A stretch of 26,490 nt of DNA. It comes from a virus. Position numbers and translations under genes: made by a program. Under the pieces are notes generated by a model. That model saw only the letters and a list, made by a program, of their open reading frames with translations. It made no database searches and was not told where the DNA came from. Where the stretch lies: positions 1 to 26,490 of IMG/VR virus record IMGVR_UViG_3300011114_000641; one strand, written 5' to 3'. Positions 22,182-26,490 of this stretch are shown here, one piece after another (the first letter of the stretch is position 1; each line of letters starts with the position of its first letter).

Positions 22182-22442
22182 CTAGGCTCGAACCTGCGAC
22201 AGATAGATCAGATCAGTTAGCCTGATATGCAGCTTGTTTTTGTTGGCGTAGTTTATGATTGTCTGCCAGTGCCGCTGCGGGATACGCCCTCCCGTCCCAC
22301 CTCTTGACTTCGGCAGCATCCACCGCGAAACGGCACTAGGGCTAACATCTACGATTCGGGATGTTGGCCTGACGCCGCCAAGCGCAGAGATCACGCGATG
22401 AGCGGGGTTGCATTTATTTTTAGTTCTGAAAACGAACGGCAT
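22182..22442 (-). CDS. Small helix-turn-helix regulator (Cro/CI-like)
   Basis: The ATG at 22442, with AGAGG upstream, gives 86 residues. The helix-turn-helix covers about residues 17-41 (VISALGGVRPTSRIVDVSPS plus AVSRWM), followed by GGTGGRIPQRHW, as in small phage repressors. The frame is open upstream to 22568, but that would erase the operator region and lacks a ribosome site. It is coded leftward, next to a 129-bp divergent region that it probably controls, and 9 bp before the primase-helicase. Confidence 0.75.
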   Translation of the reverse strand: MPFVFRTKNKCNPAHRVISALGGVRPTSRIVDVSPSAVSRWMLPKSRGGTGGRIPQRHWQTIINYANKNKLHIRLTDLIYLSQVRA

Positions 22443-22571
22443 TTTTTGCCTCTTGCCTGTGAGGGGCGCATCATGCCAAGGTGTTTCCGCAAACGCAACA
22501 CGATATTCATGTTGCAAAAAACTATACAGCCCTTTACAAGCACACGCTTTCAAACCACGAAAGGTCAAACG
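22443..22571. promoter_or_regulatory. Divergent control region with palindromic operator candidate
   Basis: Between the regulator and the rightward operon lies a perfect inverted repeat, GCAACA (22495-22500) and TGTTGC (22510-22515), with a 9-bp spacer, a good size for a dimeric regulator. A rightward promoter candidate is TTGCAA (22512-22517), 17 bp, TACAAG (22535-22540). A leftward -10 candidate is TATAGT (plus 22521-22526). The palindrome overlaps the rightward -35 and lies at the leftward start site, so one protein could block both. Confidence 0.55.
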
Positions 22572-22961
22572 ATGCTAACAATCCAAGAACTAGCTGCCAC
22601 CTGGCTGCAAGCCAAGGCAGATGAGACGGCGGCGAACGCCAGGAGAATAGAGACAGAGGTGGAGATACTTAAACTCCTCCCGGCTAAAGAAGAGGGCAAG
22701 ACCACCACGCCCATTTCCAACTCAACGCGCATCAGCACGACTGGCAAGCTATCGTATAAGTCAGATGTGGCAGCACTACAGGCTTTGACGATGTCATGGC
22801 CCGAGCCTATGCGCCCGATCAAGATCAAGATCGAGCAGGACGAGCCTGTGCTGCGTCAGATTAGATTAGAACGACCTGACCTGTGGCGTCACATCGCAAC
22901 AGCTATCACTGTAAAACCCGCAAAAGTATATGTCCAGATTGAGGTGGAAGATGGCGTTTGA
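22572..22961 (+). CDS. Conserved phage protein preceding the recombination ATPase (possibly DUF7173-like)
   Basis: The ATG at 22572 with AAAGGT upstream gives 129 residues. It begins MLTIQELAATWLQAKADETA with a helical N-terminus (ANARRIETEVEILKLLPAKE), then STTGKLSYKSDVAALQALT and SWPEPMRPIKIKIEQDEPVL, and ends in VKPAKVYVQIEVEDGV. I recall proteins of this shape directly before Sak4-like ATPases in phages, sometimes called DUF7173. A frame extending to 22398 is open but would cover the operator. The 3' end overlaps the next gene by 11 bp. Confidence 0.7.
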   Translation: MLTIQELAATWLQAKADETAANARRIETEVEILKLLPAKEEGKTTTPISNSTRISTTGKLSYKSDVAALQALTMSWPEPMRPIKIKIEQDEPVLRQIRLERPDLWRHIATAITVKPAKVYVQIEVEDGV

Positions 22962-23691
22962 TCTTAAATCTATTAGTAGAAACGATGCTGCGCTTGCGCC
23001 CCGCGTAATGTTGTATGGGGTAGAGGGCATAGGGAAGAGCACTATGGCGGCATACTCACCCAAGCCCATCTTCATCCTGACAGAAGACGGCCTGGGATCG
23101 TTGCCAGTGCAGCATTTCCCGCTGGCAAAGACTGTTGCCAGTGTCATGTCTGCAATCACTACGCTCTACGAGGAGAAGCACGACTACAAGACAGTCGTGT
23201 TAGACAGCCTTGATTGGCTGGAGGCTATGATCTGGCAGGAGATGGAAGCCAAGCATGATGCCAAGGATTTGGCATACGGCAAGGGCGCATCTATCGCCGC
23301 CGACAAGTGGCGCACCATCGTCACCGCGTTTGATGCCTTGAGAACCAAGCATGGCATGAACGTGATCTTAATCGCGCACACAATGATAAAGCGTTTCGAT
23401 AGCCCAGAGACTGAGCCTTACGATAGGTATCAGCCCAAGCTACAGGAGCGCAGCGGAAGCCTAATCCGCGAGTGGGCGGATGCCGTGTTGTTTGCGAATT
23501 ATAAGACCATCGTGAAGCAGTCAGACGTTGGTTTTAACAAGACTGTATCTCGCGGTGTAAGTAGCGGTGAACGCATGTTGTTCACCAGTGAGCGCCCCGC
23601 GTATATGGCAAAGAACCGCTACTCGCTACCCGAAAGCATCCCGCTTGATTGGGCTGCGTTTGCCGAAGCCATCAAACCCAAGAAGGAATAA
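22951..23691 (+). CDS. Sak4-like RecA-fold recombination ATPase
   Basis: The start at 22951 (MAFDLKSISRNDAALAPRVM) has GAGGTGG upstream; an earlier in-frame start at 22930 is less well placed. The product has about 246 residues. It has Walker A GVEGIGKS at 23-30, a Walker B region KTVVLDSLDWLE at about 80-91, and GMNVILIAHTMIK further on. This compact RecA-like core is the Sak4 (AAA_24) type, which anneals or exchanges strands with the help of an SSB. The DUF669 SSB-like gene directly downstream supports this. Confidence 0.83.
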   Translation: MAFDLKSISRNDAALAPRVMLYGVEGIGKSTMAAYSPKPIFILTEDGLGSLPVQHFPLAKTVASVMSAITTLYEEKHDYKTVVLDSLDWLEAMIWQEMEAKHDAKDLAYGKGASIAADKWRTIVTAFDALRTKHGMNVILIAHTMIKRFDSPETEPYDRYQPKLQERSGSLIREWADAVLFANYKTIVKQSDVGFNKTVSRGVSSGERMLFTSERPAYMAKNRYSLPESIPLDWAAFAEAIKPKKE

Positions 23692-23695
23692 AACG

Positions 23696-24157
23696 ATGCC
23701 GCAATTTGATTATGAGATTGGCGAAGCCAAGGAACGTGATCCTAACCAGACCAGCAAGTTTGAGCCGCTTCCTCGCGGAGATTACGAGTGCATCGTGATC
23801 GACACGAAGATCAAAGAAACAAAAGCTGGAACCGGCGAATACCTTGAAGTCACTTTCCAGGTCGTTGACGGTCCTGCCGCTGGGAGGCGCTTGTGGGACA
23901 GGCTGAACGTCAGCAATCCCTCGAAGAAAGCCGAGGAGATTGCTAAGGAGCAGCTTGATCGCCTGTGCGCTGCCGTTGGTCTGACGCATAAGATGCAGCA
24001 GACAGAGCAGCTACACGACATCCCGGTCTTGGTCAGCGTAGACATTGATCGCAAGGACGAGACGAGAAACCGCATCGAAAGCTACACTAAGATCGGCGGC
24101 GGTAAGTCATCTAAACCAGCGCCTTCCGTCGCAGCCAAGAAACCCTGGGAGCGGTAG
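23696..24157 (+). CDS. DUF669 SSB-like protein
   Basis: The ATG at 23696 has AAGGA about 10 nt upstream; the longer open frame is a shadow of the ATPase gene. The 153-residue product has FEPLPRGDYECIVIDTKIKE, GEYLEVTFQVVDGPAAGRRL, and VLVSVDIDRKDETRNRIE, the pattern of the DUF669 family, taken to bind single-stranded DNA and found next to recombination genes. It ends AAKKPWER and lacks the acidic SSB tip. The tip is instead at the end of the next gene product. Confidence 0.83.
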   Translation: MPQFDYEIGEAKERDPNQTSKFEPLPRGDYECIVIDTKIKETKAGTGEYLEVTFQVVDGPAAGRRLWDRLNVSNPSKKAEEIAKEQLDRLCAAVGLTHKMQQTEQLHDIPVLVSVDIDRKDETRNRIESYTKIGGGKSSKPAPSVAAKKPWER

Positions 24158-24160
24158 GCC

Positions 24161-25309
24161 ATGAACCTGCCAGAGCGCCAAAACTCCACCACGGCGGAGA
24201 TATACAAGTGGTACGCAGCAAAGCCACAGTCTCATCGCAAACACCTGGGAGCCAGCATTATTGGCTCTGAGTGTGATCGCTATCTCTGGCAGACCTTCCG
24301 CTGGGTCGCGCTCCCTCAGTTTGAGGGGCGCATCCTACGGCTGTTTGACACCGGCACCCGCGAGGAGGCCCGCGTGTTCGAGGAGCTTCGCGGCATAGGC
24401 GTTGAACTGCATACCCACCAGGACGGGCAGCAGATCAAATGCCGGGACAAGACAGGCCACTTTGGCGGCAGCGTTGATGCCATCGCCCAAGGTCTGCCCG
24501 AGGCACCAAAGACTTGGGCTGTTGTCGAGATCAAGACCCATAACGCAAAGTCATGGGCAGATGTTAAGGCCAAGGGCGTTGCAGACAGCAAGCCCAAGCA
24601 CTACGCGCAGATGCAAATCTATATGCGTCTTCTAAAGCTAGAACGCGCTCTGTATTTTGCGGTGAATAAAGACACAGACCACGTTTACACAGAGTGGGTC
24701 CATCACAACGAGAGCGCGTCCAGCGTCCTGCTAGGTCGCGCTGCAAGTATCATCAGCGCAGCGCAGCCGCCGGCAAAGCTGAGTGAAGACCCGGCATACT
24801 TTGGCTGCAAGTTCTGCGACTTCAACGCCCACTGCCACCAGAAGAAGGTGGCTACAGTAAACTGCCGCACTTGCAGTCACAGCACCCCCGGCGCAGACGG
24901 CACTTGGCATTGCAATGTTAGCATCGAGAGCAGGAAGCTCACCAAGGGCCAGCAAGAGCGGGCGTGTGAGCAGCACCTATTCATCCCGCCGCTGGTGCCT
25001 ACAGGCGCTGCCATAGATGCCGGCGAGGGCTGGGTCGAGTACGAGATGCCTGGTGGCAAGACCTTTAGGAACGGTCAGGCTTACCTGACCAGCCGTGAGC
25101 TAGAGATAGCACCGCAGGATGTTATTGAGTCGCCGCAGATCGCAGAGATCAAGGCCGCGTTTCCCGGCGCGAGGATCGAGAAGGTCACGCCAGTACGCAA
25201 GCGCAGGAACGCGAAGGACTTAAGTGCAATGGCCTACGCACCGTTTGTGCCTTACGACCCTGCAAAGCGTATCCCAGGTGATCCTTGGGACGATGACATT
25301 CCGTTTTAG
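24161..25309 (+). CDS. Cas4/RecB-like PD-(D/E)XK nuclease with SSB-type C-terminal tip
   Basis: This 382-residue protein has the nuclease core GGSVDAI (Asp106), VVEIK (Glu123, Lys125) and AQMQIYM with QxxxY (Gln150, Tyr154). One early Cys38 (SECDRYLW) and three late cysteines (GCKFCDFNAHC; 216, 219, 225) could hold a Cas4/AddB-style Fe-S cluster. A further Cys/His set follows (NCRTCSH to 271). The C-terminus is GDPWDDDIPF; DDDIPF equals the last six residues of E. coli SSB, which bind many repair proteins. As the exonuclease of the Sak4/DUF669 set, it would make single-stranded ends. GGGAG precedes the ATG. Confidence 0.88.
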   Translation: MNLPERQNSTTAEIYKWYAAKPQSHRKHLGASIIGSECDRYLWQTFRWVALPQFEGRILRLFDTGTREEARVFEELRGIGVELHTHQDGQQIKCRDKTGHFGGSVDAIAQGLPEAPKTWAVVEIKTHNAKSWADVKAKGVADSKPKHYAQMQIYMRLLKLERALYFAVNKDTDHVYTEWVHHNESASSVLLGRAASIISAAQPPAKLSEDPAYFGCKFCDFNAHCHQKKVATVNCRTCSHSTPGADGTWHCNVSIESRKLTKGQQERACEQHLFIPPLVPTGAAIDAGEGWVEYEMPGGKTFRNGQAYLTSRELEIAPQDVIESPQIAEIKAAFPGARIEKVTPVRKRRNAKDLSAMAYAPFVPYDPAKRIPGDPWDDDIPF

Positions 25310-25320
25310 TGGAGGGTGAG

Positions 25321-25677
25321 ATGAAACCCACAAGTGACGAAGCATACGCACAATACCAAGAACGCAAGCGCACCAATCCTGAGTACAAAGCCAAGAGCAG
25401 TGTGCGAGCCGCTGAGTGGGTACAGCAGAACAAAGAGAAACGTGCTGCTCACAAGGCTGTGGAGAGCGCAATTAATCGCGGCTTAATCATTAAACCAACT
25501 CGCTGTCAGGTCTGCAATGTAGAACCTAAACGGCTAGACGGGCATCACGACGACTACACCAAGCTGCTTGAGGTACAGTGGCTATGCCGGTCATGTCACA
25601 TAGCCGCGCATAACCCAGATAAGAAGCCAGCGCGTTGGGGTCGTACACCCCGCGCAGCCTCGCCGCAGGAGAAATAA
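25321..25677 (+). CDS. HNH-type zinc protein
   Basis: The ATG at 25321 follows GGAGGGTGAG. The 118-residue product has a charged N-terminal helix and a zinc core: Cys62-x2-Cys65, His75-His76-Asp-Asp-Tyr, then VQWLCRSCHIAAH with Cys89-x2-Cys92-His93 and His97. This is the common phage HNH-like layout (CxxC, HHxDY, CxxCHxxxH); nicking activity is likely but not certain, since some members are only zinc-finger proteins. It ends AASPQEK, matching the end of the gene at 18062. Confidence 0.75.
   Translation: MKPTSDEAYAQYQERKRTNPEYKAKSSVRAAEWVQQNKEKRAAHKAVESAINRGLIIKPTRCQVCNVEPKRLDGHHDDYTKLLEVQWLCRSCHIAAHNPDKKPARWGRTPRAASPQEK
25653..25671 (+). repeat. Copy 2 of 19-bp gene-end/ribosome-site repeat
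   Basis: Identical to 18319-18337. It codes (A)ASPQE at the end of the HNH-type protein and supplies GCAGGAG 6 nt before the ATG at 25678. Confidence 0.9.
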
Positions 25678-25989
25678 ATGGGCGGGCGCATGAGCCGTAA
25701 CAAAGGTGCCGGCGCGGAGCGAGAGTTTGCCGCGCTGGTATCCGAGGCCCTGGGCGTTGATGTCAAACGCAAGCTGGGCCAGGCCCGCGAGGGCGGCGAC
25801 GATCTTCAGCTAGGCAAATACCGCTTTGAGATTAAGCGCCGGGAAACCCTGGCTATCATGGCTTGGGTTAGGCAGATCGAGGCTTGTGTCGAGGACTGGG
25901 AGGTGCCGGTGGTCGCCTTTCGCCAGAGCCAGCAGGAATGGCGCTGCGTCATAAAGCTGACTGATTTGCTGGCGCTGCTCAAAGGCTGA
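25678..25989 (+). CDS. Small PD-(D/E)XK nuclease, Holliday junction resolvase-like
   Basis: This 103-residue protein begins MGGRMSRNKGAGAEREFAAL and has the nuclease pattern: Glu14, EGGDDLQ (Asp41/Asp42) and FEIKRRE (Glu51, Lys53), followed by a Gln-containing helix. This fits a compact resolvase-type fold of about 100 residues. It would resolve branched DNA after recombination or replication, before packaging. It begins immediately after the upstream stop with GCAGGAG in front and ends the rightward recombination operon. Confidence 0.8.
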   Translation: MGGRMSRNKGAGAEREFAALVSEALGVDVKRKLGQAREGGDDLQLGKYRFEIKRRETLAIMAWVRQIEACVEDWEVPVVAFRQSQQEWRCVIKLTDLLALLKG

Positions 25990-26004
25990 AGCCTTTTGTC
26001 AACA

Positions 26005-26072
26005 CATAAAGAAGATAAAGAACATAAAGAACCGATCTTTATGTTCTTTATTCAGCTATTTCGGCTATTTCG
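26005..26072. terminator. AT-rich palindrome and 9-bp repeats between convergent genes
   Basis: CATAAAGAA, GATAAAGAA and CATAAAGAA lie in tandem at 26005-26031. The reverse complement follows twice at 26035-26052. Together they make a 16-bp perfect inverted repeat (26015-26030 with 26036-26051) around ACCGA. The tandem word GCTATTTCG then occurs twice (26055-26072). The stem is A/T-only in large part with T-rich 3' arms in both directions, so a bidirectional terminator is likely, though it could also be a protein binding site. Confidence 0.7.
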
Positions 26073-26427
26073 GCTTCAAAACAGTCCGAATCGCAGCCTT
26101 ATCCGCGTTGCAAAGGTCAAGCGCCTCGCGTAGCTGGTCGGCTATCAGGATCAGGGTACGCTGGGTCCACTCGCCCCCCGGCTTGGACGGCCCAAGACAG
26201 GGCATTAGGAGGGCGCTAGGGACGCTTGGCGCTGGGAGCGGCACCAGGCGCTCGATCACCCGGGGCTGCGTCTGGCAGCCCGTCAATCCAAGCCCTGCCA
26301 GCGTCAGAAAGAGGAGGCTCACCCACCGCCGGGGAGGCCACAATAGCCAGTTGCCGCTTCCTGGCAGTTGACCTGATCCCAGCCTGGGCAAGAGCCGATT
26401 GTTCCAATATCGCCTTAATTCGCTCAT
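26065..26427 (-). CDS. Rz1: Rz1-like outer-membrane lipoprotein spanin
   Basis: The product (120 residues from the ATG at 26427) has WVSLLFLTLAGLGLTGC, a lipobox ending at Cys51, then Pro-rich sequence (QTQPRVIERLVPLPAPSVPS), typical of Rz1. About 50 residues before the Cys is long for a signal peptide, so a TTG at about 26343 is a possible true start. The frame overlaps the Rz gene out of phase over 26216-26427 and extends beyond it by about 150 bp. With Rz it bridges and fuses the two membranes at lysis. The C-terminus is longer than in lambda. Confidence 0.8.
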   Translation of the reverse strand: MSELRRYWNNRLLPRLGSGQLPGSGNWLLWPPRRWVSLLFLTLAGLGLTGCQTQPRVIERLVPLPAPSVPSALLMPCLGPSKPGGEWTQRTLILIADQLREALDLCNADKAAIRTVLKPK

Positions 26428-26490
26428 TTTCAGCCTCTGCCTGTTTAGCCAGCGCGGCGTTGGCGTTGGCAGTTGTGGTCGCCGCGTCTA
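26216..26490 (-). CDS. Rz: Rz-like inner-membrane spanin, partial (N-terminus beyond the right edge)
   Basis: An open minus-strand frame enters from the right edge and stops at 26216. The visible part starts with ANAALAKQAEAENERIKAIL, a periplasmic coiled coil as in i-spanins, and ends in Pro/Ala/Gly-rich sequence (GAAPSAKRP). The membrane anchor lies outside the window. The out-of-phase overlap with the lipoprotein frame is the classic Rz/Rz1 arrangement and supports both calls. Confidence 0.75.
   Translation of the reverse strand, partial: DAATTTANANAALAKQAEAENERIKAILEQSALAQAGIRSTARKRQLAIVASPAVGEPPLSDAGRAWIDGLPDAAPGDRAPGAAPSAKRP

Noticed and set aside
24161-25309. True CRISPR Cas4
   Set aside because: The fold and Cys layout are Cas4-like, but the context is a phage recombination operon without cas genes.
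1-26490. tRNA genes, integrase or attachment sites
   Set aside because: I looked for cloverleaf-like sequences and tyrosine or serine recombinase motifs and saw none; lifestyle cannot be decided from this window.

Overview
This window is a fragment of a tailed double-stranded DNA phage genome, most probably a short-tailed (podovirus-like) phage of a Gram-negative, proteobacterial host. The evidence is a P22-type set of portal, scaffold, coat, adaptor and nozzle-like genes, an Rz/Rz1 spanin pair (which needs an outer membrane), and a nuclease ending in the proteobacterial SSB tail DDDIPF. The sequence is moderately GC-rich with dense, overlapping genes. I saw no tRNA, rRNA, integrase, RNA polymerase, reverse transcriptase, CRISPR array or insertion sequence. 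The window is cut at both ends inside genes.

Layout. (1) 1-14425, all on the minus strand, is the late packaging and virion block. Read leftward it runs: possible small terminase, a secreted protein, a membrane protein, large terminase, portal, two small proteins, scaffold, a roughly 300-nt leader with its own promoter, major coat protein, terminator, decoration-like protein, terminator, an unknown structural protein, head-tail adaptor, nozzle-like tail protein, a Gly-rich repeat protein, a GNAT-like protein, a protein with a C-terminal S74 chaperone domain, and two further virion or tail-associated proteins. (2) 14426-14544 is a divergent promoter region. (3) 14545-20007, plus strand, is the early/accessory block: a SprT-like metalloprotease, a small ORF, a roughly 590-bp repeat-rich non-coding region with iteron-like motifs, then a chain of very small translationally coupled genes leading to a TET-associated-type glycosyltransferase. 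(4) 20008-22442, minus strand: a small regulator, a primase-helicase and a two-helix membrane protein. (5) 22572-25989, plus strand: a recombination/replication block of a helper protein, a Sak4-like ATPase, a DUF669 SSB-like protein, a Cas4-like PD-(D/E)XK nuclease, an HNH-type protein and a resolvase-like nuclease. (6) 26015-26490: an AT-rich palindrome between convergent genes, then the spanins on the minus strand.

How it fits together. The regulator at 22182 probably acts in the 129-bp gap it shares with the recombination operon, choosing between the leftward primase-helicase unit and the rightward recombination unit. The ATPase, DUF669 protein and nuclease form a recombination set, in which the nuclease rather than the SSB-like protein carries the SSB interaction tip. 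The late block builds a P22-like procapsid. Terminators after the coat and decoration genes would keep head proteins more abundant than tail proteins.

Most interesting points: the DDDIPF tip on the nuclease; a 19-bp exact repeat forming the end of one gene and the ribosome binding site of the next at two distant junctions; the iteron-like non-coding region at 15318-15910; a tandemly expanded Ala-rich gene; a glycosyltransferase cassette without a visible TET partner; and the structured leader of the coat gene. All family names were assigned by reading motifs and recalling families. No database search was run.
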